Assembly (NCBI GenBank): GCA_947623455.1
Contig: OX392540.1
Location: 26,778,410 to 26,842,409, forward strand
Length of the DNA stretch: 64,000 nt
Direction: 5' to 3'
Source: Mimachlamys varia
Lineage: Eukaryota; Mollusca; Bivalvia; Pectinida; Pectinidae
Shown: in pieces, positions 35,524 to 46,756 of the stretch
Layout: every line of letters starts with the position of its first letter
How positions within the stretch are numbered: the first letter of the stretch is position 1
Notes under the pieces: model-generated
Seen by the model: the letters and a program-made list of their open reading frames with translations, nothing else
Database searches by the model: none
Told to the model about the DNA's origin: nothing
Translations under genes and position numbers: made by a program

Positions 35524-36815
35524 GAGACACGGAAGTTTTGCGTGTTTATGGAGGAAATGGAGATTATTTCTGCGGAAGGAGGATACATTTGACTTGCATT
35601 TAGGAGGTTTATAAAATAAAAATTATCCATCTTTCCAACGGTACCAAGCGTTTTTTCGTACCTCAACTAGAAATGTGATTTTTGATGAAAGAAAGGTAGG
35701 CTTTCCACCCTTTAGCTTTTATGACCATTGAGGGGGCATTTTTATCGAAAATTGATCTTACCCCCCAAATGTGTAAAATTACTCCATATTTTAGGTCCAA
35801 AACTAGCTTTTACAAATTCTCAGATCCCTGTGCTTAAAACCTGCCACACATGATCATACTTTTAGGTTGGTATAATATGTCAACGTCATAATGCAAACTT
35901 TTACTACCTTACAATAACATACATTTTTATTATTGAAACAAACCAGTACATTTGTATGTATGTCTCTGCCAATGCTCTGTCAATTAATCGTCATCTTGCA
36001 TTTCCATCTGGATCTCGGATGTGATTTTTTTTGCTTTTGTTTTATTTTGTGTCTAACACACTAATACCGTTTATTTCAGTGCATATATTAAAATAAACGC
36101 ATTCGCTTCCCAGTAATTTGATCAATATTCATGCACTAAATTGTACATATACATTAGCCAATTATGTAGCTTGAAATACAACTCGTCAATCTAAACAACT
36201 TAATTGTGTGTTATTGAGTTTACTCTTAATACTTACTTAATCCTTATTCTGAAACTTTCTGATATCGAAACTTAGTAACCCTACAACAAAAACACTTCAA
36301 TAGCTGTCGAAATATAGGTCCAAAACTAGCTGTAACAAATTCTCAGGTCCCTGTAGTTTCACGCAGGAAGCACAAAATCCAAGCTTGAGCATAGGAACGG
36401 GTTCCTGAACACTGACCCTATATTGTCTTTTAAATTACCGAATATATTAATGTAAAACCGATCTCAACCATGTCATGCATATCTGTATTATAGGCGACCG
36501 TCTTTGGTGGCTTGCAACCGGAACATTTGTGTTCCTGTTTTTATAATTCTTCAGTGAGTGCGCTAAGGAACATGAGTAACTGTAAACGTCAAATTTTAGT
36601 ACACAACCGAATTTAAGTAGACAAGCACAATGATGATTGGCGCACTCATTATACTTACTGCAGAAAACAGAACAGAGAAACCGAGATTAGTGTAGTTATG
36701 AATTAGAGGAACACTTTCAGCAGAAAAAGAAGAAAGAAAAAATTGCTAAGATAGAATAACCGCTTTTATTACATTTTGCCTGTGAAATATAGTATATTAT
36801 TAAACTAATAACATT
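35524..36815. other. AT-rich DNA with two MITE fragments
   Basis: 35710-35832 is the right half of a CACAGGGACC-family MITE (TAGCTTTTATGACCATTGAG to CAGATCCCTGTG). 36310-36354 is a shorter right-end fragment (AGGTCCAAAACTAGCTGTAA to GGTCCCTGTA). Nothing else was recognised. Confidence 0.6.
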
Positions 36816-36871
36816 TATATTTTCACTGCAGTGATGAGCAGTGAAAATTTCAAATTTGCAGTGAAAATATA
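36816..36871. repeat. Inverted repeat, 15-bp perfect arms
   Basis: TATATTTTCACTGCA (36816-36830) and TGCAGTGAAAATATA (36857-36871), with the same GCAGTGAAAAT word once more in the loop. Confidence 0.75.
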
Positions 36872-37159
36872 AGTTATATATTAGGTTTTGTCGGAGTTGT
36901 TCCCCTTGATCAACTTCCCCCATTGTCCTTGGTATTGTCCTGTGCTAGGATCTGTCTATCGGGTAAAGATGGAAAAGGCTGATCTTGAAGAAATGGCAAC
37001 AACAGTAGATATTGATGTGGAACTATATTTTGTAGTATATTAATATTTTGAAATGTGCACCTGACCCGATCGGTTATGATTTCACCGGATTGGCCTAGCA
37101 ACATGGATGTACTTGGATGTAGGTAGGTATAGAGACAGTTAAAGAAAAACTATTAAAAG

Positions 37160-37345
37160 CATTTTAAGGCCTCATTCGAAATATATTTCACGAGTATGAT
37201 TTAAAAAAAATATTTTCACTCGTGCTACGCACTCTTGAAAAAATTGAAAGAAAATAATCTGCAATACTCGTGAAATATAGATCTACTCGTGCTACGCACT
37301 CGTGAACTTATAAAAAATATGCCATACTCGTGAAATGTATTTGAT
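37160..37345. repeat. Short repeats of ACTCGTGAAATA / CTCGTGCTACGCACTCGTG
   Basis: ATACTCGTGAAATRTA-type and CACTCGTGCTACGCACTC words occur two or three times each in both senses (CACGAGTAT at 37188; CTCGTGCTACGCACTC at about 37219 and 37286). It resembles the core of a dispersed repeat; boundaries are unclear. Confidence 0.5.
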
Positions 37346-37533
37346 ATTAAGGGTTTGACAGGCCTAACCACTTTACCTATTTCGTACTTTTGGGCGGTAT
37401 TATATATTATGCATATGTGTTGTAAGCATATAGAAAAGTTGAGTAGCAAATGTTTAGTATATAAGTATTAATTTTATTTAACGTAATGCATTATTTTTTG
37501 TTTTATATACATCTTTCATTAACGTGTCTAATA

Positions 37534-37788
37534 CATACTTGCCAACTTTTTAAAATTTCCATGGGGGAGATTACGCGTGCTCAGAATTGAAAACCTAAAT
37601 AATATGTAAACATTTACATTCAGAGGAAAAATAACTTTTAAATGGCTTCTTTTGAGCTCTTCTTTTAGATGGAATCATCTGATCTTTAAAAATGGGAACA
37701 GTTAAGCAAATTCCAAAAGTTGAAAATGCAACATTTGGGGTCCAAAATCGGAAGTCTCCCTCCTAAATAGGGAGGGTTGGCAAGTATG
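37534..37788 (+). mobile_element. MITE with 6-bp target duplication, copy 1
   Basis: Inverted ends CATACTTGCCAAC/GTTGGCAAGTATG; flanked by CTAATA at 37528-37533 and 37789-37794; 255 bp. The interior landmark CCATGGGGGAGATTAC and the right-end hairpin CTCCCTCCTAAATAGGGAG are shared with copies at 49774-50030 and 58385-58648. No frame of interest. Confidence 0.85.
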
Positions 37789-37794
37789 CTAATA

Positions 37795-38288
37795 CGTCAT
37801 TATGGCTGGGCATATATATTACCAATGACAGTATACAAAATAACAGAATTGTTTTATATACTAGATCTTGTATCTTGTATGGCTGGGCATATATATTACC
37901 AATGGTATAATTATGTTTTGTGATTTTATTTATAAATATGTGTTTGACACGAAAATAAAATATTTAAACTTTAATTTGTATACGTCCCTGCACTCATTCC
38001 ATTTTTGGAAATCATTCATATAAAGTGTATCCATTTTCAACTGCACTAGGTGCAGTACCCCGCACATCTCGTTATATCATGTACATGTATAATGTATATG
38101 TATGTAACACAATGAGCTGTAAAACTCAATATAATGAATTAATTTGAATTATGTTTTGTGATGTTACGTAAAATATGTGTTTGACACGAAAATGAAATAT
38201 TTAAACTTTAATTTTTAAACGTCCTTGCTTTGAACTCATTCCATTTTCAGAATAAATTCGTGTATGTGCCTTAGTGTAATATCGCCCA
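37795..38288. other. AT-rich DNA with a short internal duplication
   Basis: TATGGCTGGGCATATATATT is present twice (37801 and 37879). TGTGTTTGACACGAAAAT and neighbouring phrases occur at about 37938 and 38177, so about 240 bp is duplicated in diverged form. No gene was recognised. Confidence 0.5.
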
Positions 38289-38296
38289 GTCTGTAT

Positions 38297-38547
38297 CACA
38301 GGGACCTGAGAATTTGTTACAGATAGTTTTAGACCTAAACTAGGGTGTTTAGAGTAATTATACACTTTTTGGAGGTTTTGAAGAATTTTCGATAAAAATG
38401 CCCCCTCAATGGTTATAGCCTTTATTACCATATTGAGGGGGCTTTTTATCGAAAATTAATATACCCCCTCCCCAGTGTAAAATTACTCTAAACACCCTAG
38501 TTTAGGTCCAAAACTAGCTGTAACAAATTATCATGCAGGTCCCTGTG
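38297..38547. mobile_element. CACAGGGACC-family hAT-type MITE, dispersed copy
   Basis: A full element with both ends (CACAGGGACCTGAGAATTTG and its inverse). Flanks GTCTGTAT (38289-38296) and GTTTGTGT (38548-38555) agree at 6 of 8 positions, consistent with an old 8-bp duplication. Arms are diverged. It is a relative of the element embedded in the satellite. Confidence 0.8.
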
Positions 38548-39139
38548 GTTTGTGTAATTATAAATCGAAAATCCTTACATGTTTTCTGTAAATTCCAGAC
38601 AAACCATCATGACCAATAGTATACAAGTTTTAGTACAACATGGATGTAACCGCTGAACTTTCATAGCGCTATAAAATATAAATAAAAATGACTTTCAATC
38701 CTTACTTGAATTATCACATTTATCAATATTTCCCAGAATCATATTCTAAGCCCGTTCTATTTTTTAAACAAAACTTTTGAAGCGCAAATGACTAAAATAA
38801 ATATGTTTATAAAATAAAGCGTTATGAACTCTAGCTCACCAATTCAACATAAAGGTAACCAATATTATTTTAATAGACTAATATTAATTTTATTGCTTGT
38901 GACCTTCTAGTGTTATACGCAACAAAATATATGCCAGTTGTCGCCCCTATACAACAAACTGCATCCGTGTTTCTTATATGTCCATTGGATATTAAAAGCT
39001 GAAGATTTTATTTCTCATTCGTCCTAAAATATATCAGAAAAAATAATGATCTATGCTTAAAAATATCTTGTGTTTTTTGTCTTGTGAAAAAAAATGGATT
39101 CTGACACTGATTGGGAACACGCGCACATGTTTTGAAAAT

Positions 39140-39184
39140 GCCCCGCCCCCTTGTTTGGCGCGTGGCACGTGAGTGCAGTAAAAA
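39140..39184 (+). promoter_or_regulatory. Candidate promoter (GC box, E-box)
   Basis: CCCCGCCCCC at about 39140 is an Sp1-type GC box, followed by GGCGCGTGGCACGTGAG, which contains the palindromic E-box CACGTG. They lie 20-45 bp upstream of an ATG with A at -3 and a short open stretch ending in GTAAGT. No TATA box was seen. Confidence 0.3.
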
Positions 39185-39219
39185 ATGACAGATGCGAATA
39201 GCAGAGACTTGAAAAAGAG
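39185..39219 (+). CDS. Possible first coding exon (plus strand)
   Basis: ATG at 39185-39187 (A at -3) reads MTDANSRDLKK plus two bases, then the perfect donor GTAAGT at 39220-39225. The GC-rich segment just upstream suits a TATA-less promoter. Its phase would fit the candidate exon at 40644-40719. The signal is short, so chance is possible. No family was recognised. Confidence 0.3.
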
Positions 39220-39448
39220 GTAAGTCATTCTCGGTTTTTCGAGTTAACTAGCTTTTAGCAACAGCACTAATTAATCTATTTCAACTTAAGTGAGGGACAT
39301 TGCTTCTGCTCCTACTTTTTTTTCGGGGAAGGGGCTAGGACCAAAATTACCGGCAACGCAGAGACATTATGTGAATGTAAATCGGAAGGCCAACAAGCTG
39401 ACTCTGATATGGACTGGAAATTTCCACCGTGACTCGTGCATTTCCTAC

Positions 39449-39665
39449 CACAGGGACATGGGAATTTGTTACACTTTTTTTTTTGGGGGGGGGGAGATTA
39501 ATTTTCGATGAAAATGTCCCCTCAATGGTCCATCTACCCCCCCCCCCCTCATTGAAATGGGATATTTTCATCGAAAATTGATCTACCCCCCGAAAAGTGT
39601 AAAGTTACTCTAAACACCCTAGTTTAGGGCCATAACTAGCTGTAATAAATTCTCAGGTCCCTGTG
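39449..39665. mobile_element. CACAGGGACC-family hAT-type MITE, shortened copy
   Basis: Ends CACAGGGACATGGGAATTTG and ATTCTCAGGTCCCTGTG; flanks TTTCCTAC (39441-39448) and TTTCCTTC (39666-39673) match at 7 of 8. The left arm is shortened; long G and C runs replace part of the centre. Confidence 0.8.
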
Positions 39666-39829
39666 TTTCCTTCTGGTTAATATTAACGTTCATTCTTTAA
39701 AAGTATTATTGATCACAAAGCAACAATTCTTAATTAAAAAAAATTGCTTACTTAACTTGCTTGTAACATTATGTTGATAACTCATTTACCCTTGAATGGA
39801 TAAAGATATTGAATGGTAATTCAGTATGT

Positions 39830-40130
39830 AGTTGAATGATGATAAGAAGCAGGCCCAGCTCTGATTTGGTGAGGATCCACCCAGTGTTTTTTTTAGGGTC
39901 GATTTGGGGCCGAATTTCGGCCCCTTCCCCTAGAGAAATTTTGTTGTATTTTCCCAATTTCTTACTCATATTTTCCCATTCAGAAAATATCCCTTCATAT
40001 GTGTTATTGACTTATTGTTATTTTTTGCATTTAAAAACCAATAGCAAATTTTCCCAATCGAGGAAAAATACCGCTGTATTTTTCTCAATTGAAAAGGTAC
40101 AGGCCCCTGTAAAAAAGGGATGAAAAAATC
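39830..40130. repeat. Dispersed-repeat-like block with GGGGCCGAA palindrome
   Basis: Contains GGGGCCGAATTTCGGCCCC (39906-39924), a perfect 9+1+9 palindrome, followed by recurrent TTTTCCCAAT(T) phrases at about 39950, 39970, 40048 and 40080. It is probably an old repeat. The 95-codon plus frame here shows no domain. Confidence 0.4.
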
Positions 40131-40265
40131 ACTGCCACCCATTTTTCAGGAGTAATTGCCAAATTTATTTTCGAAAATTTGAGGAAAAGGGTATCACAGG
40201 CATTGGAGAGGAGGGCCTTGTGTAACACCATTGGAAATAATAAAAAAAAAAATGATTATCAGATG

Positions 40266-40360
40266 GGGCTAGTCCCAAGTTTCCTCTGGCCCCCACACCA
40301 GACATCTGTCTGTCAAAATGTCTATAAGTCTGGTGTTTTGGCCAGAGGAAACTGGGCTAA
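40266..40360. repeat. Foldback, about 95 bp
   Basis: AGTTTCCTCTGGCCCCCACA-type left arm (40278-40303) and GTCTGGTGTTTTGGCCAGAG-type right arm (40328-40353) agree at 23 of 26 positions; the outer GGCTAGT/GGCTAAT extends it. Confidence 0.7.
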
Positions 40361-40362
40361 TT

Positions 40363-40509
40363 AAGGAAAGACCACAATTTTTTTTAGGGTTATACGTTTT
40401 ACAAAGTATACTGAAAAAAATGTGTGCACTTAGCGGATTTATGCAAAAAAGTGCACACAGTTTTTCGGTATATACCGTATAACCCTAAAAAATATTGTGG
40501 TCATTCCTT
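40363..40509. mobile_element. 147-bp hairpin MITE
   Basis: AAGGAAAGACCACAATTTTT and TTAGGGTTATACG on the left are mirrored by CGTATAACCCTAAAAAATAT then TGTGGTCATTCCTT on the right, with an inner second pairing GTGTGCACTT/AAGTGCACAC. The whole element can fold into one hairpin. The flanks carry TAATT-like words but no exact duplication. Confidence 0.75.
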
Positions 40510-40643
40510 ATAATTTCATTTCTTAAGATATTATTTAAGACAGAAGTCTTAAAAGATTAAAATAAGACATAATCAACTTGACTAATGTAATTATGCTCCA
40601 AACCAACTAATAAAATAGAAAATGTTTAATGTTGGAATTTCAG

Positions 40644-40719
40644 CCAAGTAGTGATGTGTACCAGTCCATATACCTGGTGGCCATTGCTGATGACGGTCAC
40701 TGAGGTCAAAGGTCAAACT
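40644..40719 (+). CDS. Candidate internal exon (plus strand), phase uncertain
   Basis: Acceptor GGAATTTCAG (AG at 40642-40643) and donor GTGAGT (40720-40725) bound 76 bases. In the phase left by the exon at 39185 it is fully open (SQVVMCTSPYTWWPLL...). In another phase it gives a more protein-like SSDVYQSIYLVAIADDGH before a TGA. I cannot choose, and a UTR exon is possible. Confidence 0.3.
40703..40715 (+). promoter_or_regulatory. DR1 motif, exact AGGTCA repeat
   Basis: AGGTCAAAGGTCA is the textbook DR1 (two AGGTCA half-sites, one spacer) recognised by RXR-type heterodimers. It lies at the end of the candidate exon. Whether it acts is unknown. Confidence 0.45.
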
Positions 40720-41059
40720 GTGAGTAAATATTTGGATGTGCCAGCATGATTTCTTTGTAGATATTGTGATGTTTGAGAGGTTATATTGTCTCGGACCTCA
40801 ACACAACACAACATCTTTATTCATATTTTATTCAATTATCCACTTTATTACACTTCTCTACAGAAGAGTTCCCACCAAGGGAGCGAATGTTACCAAAAGA
40901 GTTATTTCCACCTTGACCATAAGCAACTACATGTACATTGAATCAACTCTCGAGTGTCCCAGTATATCCCATGTATAAAACAATATGTGAAAGCATTAGT
41001 GTTCCCCACTCATTTTCCTTTGAAAGTCGGTATTTTAAAAAATAGTGGTGACCTGACTT

Positions 41060-41150
41060 TACACCAATGTGAAGAGAAAATGTAGTGGCCAGACCGGGGT
41101 TCAAACCCAGGACCTTCCGAACTCTAGACAAACACTCTACCACTGGGCTA
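41060..41150 (-). mobile_element. tRNA-derived SINE body (B box) at the end of the A-box array
   Basis: On the minus strand, after the last A-box unit (TAGCCCAGTGG, 41150-41140) come GTCTAGAGTTCGGAAGGTCC, a B box GGGTTTGAACC (41108-41098) and the tail CTACATTTTCTCTT. This is the 3' part of a SINE whose A-box region is the array to the right. It matches the intact copy at 43690-43800 almost base for base up to the tail. Confidence 0.7.
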
Positions 41151-43532
41151 CCTAGACGAACACTCTACCACTGAGCTACCTGGACGAACACTCTACCACT
41201 GAGCTACCTGGACGAACACTCTACCACTGAGCTACCTGGATGAACGCTTTACCACTGAGCTACCTGGACGAACGCTTTACCACTGAGCTACCTGGACGAA
41301 CACTCTACCACTGAGCTACGTGGACGAACGCTTTACCACTGAGCTACCTAGACGAACACTCTACCACTGAGCTACCTGGACGAACGCTTTACCACTGAGC
41401 TACCTGGACGAACACTCTACCACTGAGCTACCTAGACGAACACTCTACCACTGAGCTACCTGGACGAACACTCTACCACTGAGCTACCTAGACGAACACT
41501 CTACCACTGAGCTACCTAGACGAACGCTTTACCACTGAACTACCTAGACGAACGCTTTACCACTGAACTACCTAGACGAACACTCTACCACTGAGCTACC
41601 TGGACGAACGCTTTACCACTGAGCTACCTGGACGAACACTCTACCACTGAGCTACCTAGACGAACACTCTACCACTGAGCTACCTGGACGAACACTCTAC
41701 CACTGAACTACCTGGACGAACACTCTACCACTGAGCTACCTAGACGAACGCTTTACCACTGAACTACCTAGACGAACACTTTACCACTGAACTACCTGGA
41801 CGAACGCTTTACCACTGAACTACCTGGACGAACACTCTACCACTGAGCTACCTGGACGAACACTCTACCACTGAGCTACCTAGACGAACACTCTACCACT
41901 GAGCTACCTGGACGAACGCTTTTCCACTGAGCTACCTAGACGAACGCTTTACCACTGAGCTACCTGGACGAACACTCTACCACAGAGCTACCTGGACGAA
42001 CACTCTACCACTGAGCTACCTGGACGAATGCTTTACCACTGAGCTACCTGGACGAACACTCTACCACTGAGCTACCTGGACGAACACTTTACCACTGAGC
42101 TACCTAGACGAACACTCTACCACTGAGCTACCTAGACGAACACTCTAAGACTGAGCTACCTGGACGAACACTCTACCACTGAGCTACCTAGACGAACACT
42201 CTACCACTGAGCTACCTGGACGAACACTCTACCACTGAGCTACCTGGACGAATGCTTTACCACTGAGCTACCTGGACGAACACTCTACCACTGAGCTACC
42301 TGGACGAACACTTTACCACTGAGCTACCTAGACGAACACTACCACTGAGCTACCTGGACGAACACTCTACCACTGAGCTACCTGGACGAACACTCTACCA
42401 CTGAGCTACCTGGACAAACACTCTTCCACTGAGCTACCTGGACGAACACTCTACCACTGAGCTACCTAGACGAACACTCTACCACTGAGCTACCTAGACG
42501 AACACTCTACCACTGAGCTACCTGGACGAACACTCTACCACTGAGCTACCTGGACAAACACTCTACCACTGAGCTACCTAGACGAACGCTTTACCACTGA
42601 ACTACCTAGACGAACACTTTACCACTGAACTACCTGGACGAACGCTTTACCACTGAACTACCTGGACGAACACTCTACCACTGAGCTACCTGGACGAACA
42701 CTCTACCACTGAGCTACCTAGACGAACACTCTACCACTGAGCTACCTGGACGAACGCTTTTCCACTGAGCTACCTAGACGAACGCTTTACCACTGAGCTA
42801 CCTGGACGAACACTCTACCACAGAGCTACCTGGACGAACACTCTACCACTGAGCTACCTGGACGAATGCTTTACCACTGAGCTACCTGGACGAACACTCT
42901 ACCACTGAGCTACCTGGACGAACACTTTACCACTGAGCTACCTAGACGAACATTCTACCACTGAGCTACCTAGACGAACACTCTAAGACTGAGCTACCTG
43001 GACGAACACTCTACCACTGAGCTACCTAGACGAACACTCTACCACTGAGCTACCTGGACGAACACTCTACCACTGAGCTACCTGGACGAATGCTTTACCA
43101 CTGAGCTACCTGGACGAACACTCTACCACTGAGCTACCTGGACGAACACTTTACCACTGAGCTACCTAGACGAACACTACCACTGAGCTACCTGGACGAA
43201 CACTCTACCACTGAGCTACCTCGACGAACACTCTACCACTGAGCTACCTGGACAAACACTCTTCCACTGAGCTACCTGGACGAACACTCTACCACTGAGC
43301 TACCTAGACGAACACTCTACCACTGAGCTACCTAGACGAACACTCTACCACTGAGCTACCTGGACGAACACTCTACCACTGAGCTACCTGGACAAACACT
43401 CTACCACTGAGCTACCTGGACGAACACTCTTCCACTGAGCTACCTGGACGAACACTCTACCACTGAGCTACCTGGTCGAACGCTTTACCACTGAGCTACC
43501 TGGTCGAACGCTTTACCACTGAGCTACCTGGT
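41127..43532 (-). repeat. 28-bp array of tRNA-type A boxes (about 86 copies)
   Basis: The minus-strand unit is GGTAGCTCAGTGGTAGAGTG then TTCGTCCA (28 bp). It equals the D-arm region of the neighbouring SINE and contains TAGCTCAGTGG, a perfect fit to the pol III A box TRGYNNARNGG. Variants alternate (CGCTTTACC or CACTCTACC, CTAGA or CTGGA on the plus strand). Rare variants (CTCTAAGACTG at 42143 and 42981; GCTTTTCCACT at 41918 and 42756) recur 838 bp apart. The 5' side on the minus strand (about 43560) carries the SINE head GGACTGGATCAATC, so the array is an internal expansion in one SINE copy. Confidence 0.95.
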
Positions 43533-43675
43533 AGCAGATGATTGATCCAGTCCTAGAGTTCCGCTATATTCCTCCCCCTTTTTTTTCAAGTCACGAATTT
43601 GCCTCTGAAGAACGAAGTTTGGGTATCCCTACTCCTATTGCTTTAGAAAAGGGTTGGCAAGCTCGCCAATTTTTT

Positions 43676-43800
43676 AACAGGAGAAAGAGAAAATGTAGCG
43701 TCCAGACCAAAGGTCGAACCCGGGACCTTCCGAACTCTAGACAAACACTCTACCACTGAGCTACCTGGTCACCAAGGATCGACCCAGTCCAGTACCGCTT
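43676..43800 (-). mobile_element. tRNA-derived SINE, unexpanded copy
   Basis: Minus strand: head GGACTGGGTCGATCCTTGGT, A box TAGCTCAGTGG (43763-43753), GTCTAGAGTTCGGAAGGTCC, B box GGTTCGACC (43720-43712), tail CTACATTTTCTCTTTCTCC. A and B boxes are spaced about 33 bp, as in tRNA-derived promoters. A tRNA-like T arm is visible but the acceptor stem does not pair well, so it is a SINE and not a tRNA gene. Confidence 0.75.
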
Positions 43801-45932
43801 CACCTGGGCGAAACTTGTTACATTTTAATGAAGAATAAAAAAGAATTTAACTTTTCTGCCAATCTAAAGGTTGAAAAAGCTGATTCACCATAATGAAATT
43901 TCAGGGGTGATAGCATCCATCTGGTCTACTTAGAAGCGTACTATAACCACGCTTCCTGCATCCATAAAAGTTTTTTGATACTGAAGTCACTTTCCCCAGT
44001 CGTACTTAAATGAACCTGGGAAACAAAACCATACCCAGACAATCTGCATATATTGTGAAATAAGAATTCATTTTATGCATCTAAAATTTCCAAAGAAAGG
44101 AGACTGAATTGTAAAAATAACGCCCCCCCCCCCCCCCAACCCATCCCACCCCTGACCCAATGGTCAGACTATTTCTATGCTATTCTATGCTAAGTAGTAT
44201 TTATTACAATTAAATGTTTAATTCAATTTTTATTAGAAAGAATTAAAAAAATATTTTAAACTGTAACAAAACCTCTTCTATACTCTTCAGTTGTCAAAAT
44301 AGCTTTTATTTTTAGTCTAAGGGAGATAACTCCAACAGGCTTGTCACTGAATTATGGGATGTTGTTGAAATGTTTGGGAGTGCAGCAAACCTGAAAATGT
44401 ACCGGTATATGCAGACTTTAAAAGTCTTGGCCAAACAACATGTTCGTACTATGTCTATCCATGTCCTGTATTCATAAAAGCATATTCGTGCTCAATTCTA
44501 CTTTTGTGTTAAATTTTAATCATGTACGTAACATTACAGTGAAAAAGTTAAATGAAACATTATAGGAATAGTTTACAACAGGAAGTTTCTACTTGATTCT
44601 TTAAATGTTTCGCCCATAAAAGATAATTAGGCTGGAGATTTTGTTACTTTTAAAAACCTGCTTGATACATGAAAGTGGTAACATTGTAAGTCTATTACAG
44701 AGGTATTTAGTAGGGACGTACACTTTCTGTCAATGTATTTTATAATTAATTCATGTTTGATTGACCACATGATCAAAATGTTATAATCACAGTTGTTTTG
44801 AAATTAATCTCATATAATTTTAAAAATACCAGGTTTATAACAATGCTGAACTTGCATCTGTTTTCTACTGTGTTTGTGGTTTATCTCTTGGAAATTGATT
44901 CCTGCTGGAAGGGGAACAAAATGTGTGTATTAAATGGTCTCGGTGTCGGACTCTTTTAAGAAGCATGCTGGATTCCAAGGGGGCACACTTCTTTCTTTCC
45001 TTTGTCAGATGTTTATTCTAGGTCCTGTCATTTTTGATTTGTCAGGAGATAGATGCTGTCTTTTTGTGACTGATATATTTAATTTCTCAATGATTTCAAT
45101 AGTAATAGTTTTTGCATGCATGCCAGAGTGATGAGGTAAGAGTTATCTCCCTTCAGTTGTAATTCATTGGGCTGTTATTTCCATAGTTATTTATTGAGGA
45201 CTGTATTTTGAAAAAATAATTCTCTTGCAGTAAAAACACTACTAATTACTGGTAAATATATATATTAAAGCTGATCAATATTCAGGTAACTCATCTTTTC
45301 AGAAAATGATTCTAGAAATTAAATAAGAAAACATTATCGGTGCTGTGATGTCTATCTTTTTAATATATCTTGACAAATGGAAAGACTAGAACAGGAATGA
45401 ATAATTATTGAAATGCACATCTGAAATCTTTGTCTTTAAATGTTTCATTAAAAATATATTGTACAGTGATTGGATCATTAAAGTCAGCATAAAGTGGTTA
45501 GGCATTAATTGAAGCAGATTTATGAAAAAAAAAATGCTTAATTCCTTTTTGGAAAATGAGAGTTTTTGAAGCCTGGGGAAGATGCTAATTCAGTCTGCTC
45601 AAATATTGCAAGACCAAAGGAAGTTTTCTAGCTGTAGTTAGACCGTAAATTAGAGTAACACAAAGGTGGTATTCAAGAACCTGACAACTTTGGTAGCTTT
45701 CCCAAAGTGATGATGACTAGAAAACTTTACAATCAGAATAAAGAGCTAAGCCACTAGTTGGGGACAGATTGTTGGGATGCCTGAAAGGGCGACATATATA
45801 GGGATCACTTTGTCAGCGGCATCCGTTGTTGATCGTCGATGGTTGTCATGGGTTACATCGTCTGAAGAAGATTTCTGTGCAAAAGCTTTAGTTCCTTTTG
45901 GCTTATCAAACTCAAACTTCATATAGTGCTTT
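43801..45932. other. Mostly unique DNA
   Basis: Holds a poly-C run (about 44122-44137). A region bounded by CTTTCTTTCCTTTGTCAG (AG at 45007-45008) and GTAAGA (45136) looks like an exon, but its best frame hits TGA just before the donor, so it may be untranslated or false. No repeat family was recognised. Confidence 0.35.
44843..44959 (+). CDS. Possible 38-codon secreted peptide (doubtful)
   Basis: ATG at 44843 opens MLNLHLFSTVFVVYLLEIDS, a basic-free hydrophobic start like a signal peptide, followed by a Cys-x6-Cys pair and a Gly-rich end; TAA at 44957-44959. Secreted small peptides often look like this, but 38 codons of AT-rich DNA can arise by chance, and no prohormone cleavage site (KR/RR) is present. 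Confidence 0.15.
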   Translation: MLNLHLFSTVFVVYLLEIDSCWKGNKMCVLNGLGVGLF

Positions 45933-46211
45933 TTATAACCCCCCTCCCCCCTGCAACAAAGTTAGTGGGGGTATACTGGAATCAGCCTGTCTGTCTGTAC
46001 GTAGAACATTTTTTTGAAGACAACTCCTCTTAAACCGCTTGGCCAATTTCAATGGAACTTCACACAGATATAAAGGACCTAGGGTAGATGTGCATGTAAC
46101 ATTTCTTTTCTCAAAATTATGGTTGGTATGGTAACTGGTCACTATAAATTTCTGCAGAAAAAGATTGTCGTAGCGGGGGTATTAGTCAGCCATCGGCTTA
46201 CAGTTCTAGTT
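45933..46211 (+). mobile_element. Helitron-like (HINE/pearl-like) element, short copy
   Basis: Begins TATAACCCCCCTCCCCCCTG and ...GTGGGGGTATACTGGAATCA, has one GTCTGTCTGTA tract and one core unit (ACAACTCCTCTTAAACC ... ATGGTAACTGGTCACTATA), and ends GGGGGTATTAGTCAGCCATC then GGCTTACAGTTCTAGTT. AGCC-ATC-GGCT forms a small hairpin about ten bases before the CTAG end, as in Helitrons. It is the single-core version of 56338-57788. Confidence 0.75.
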
Positions 46212-46756
46212 CACCTTGTCCTTGTTCAGGATTGCTCTTCAGGTCAGAAGGACAAAGTTCAAGGTCACTGTAATTATGAATAGAACTTGAGTCAGTTTTC
46301 TTGTTTATTTAAAAATCATGGTAGATTGCATGAGCACTCAAACATAGCGTTACATATCACAATGATTTGTTGCATAATTTCTAGAAACTCTGCATAGATG
46401 TTTTATAGGGAAAAGATATTGCCCCATTTCCTTTTTCTTAACAACTCCTTTATACTGCATAGTTGCTAATAAAATTCACAAGGGTTTTAATTTCACTTAA
46501 TTTGTCAATACATCAAAATTTGAAAAACAAATTTAACAACTATTCAATATGTACCTTTTCATATACAGACATTCAGGCCCATAATAATATAATAAGTTTG
46601 CTGGACAGATGATAGTAATGGAATTAGGATTTAATTTGATAGAAGCTTCTTAATGTAATTGTAAATCTATATATATGTTAGTTTTAGAAATGAAATTTAT
46701 TTTTGGACTCATCCTTTTTACCAATGTAGACTCGTCCATAAACATATGGTAGTCTG

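Noticed and set aside
43690..43775. A functional tRNA gene
   Set aside because: A and B boxes are present but the acceptor stem and anticodon arm do not pair properly, and it continues into a SINE tail shared with another copy.
45009..45135. A 127-bp exon with excellent acceptor and donor
   Set aside because: The best frame runs into TGA TGA immediately before the donor and the other two stop early, so it is not supported as coding; a UTR exon cannot be excluded.
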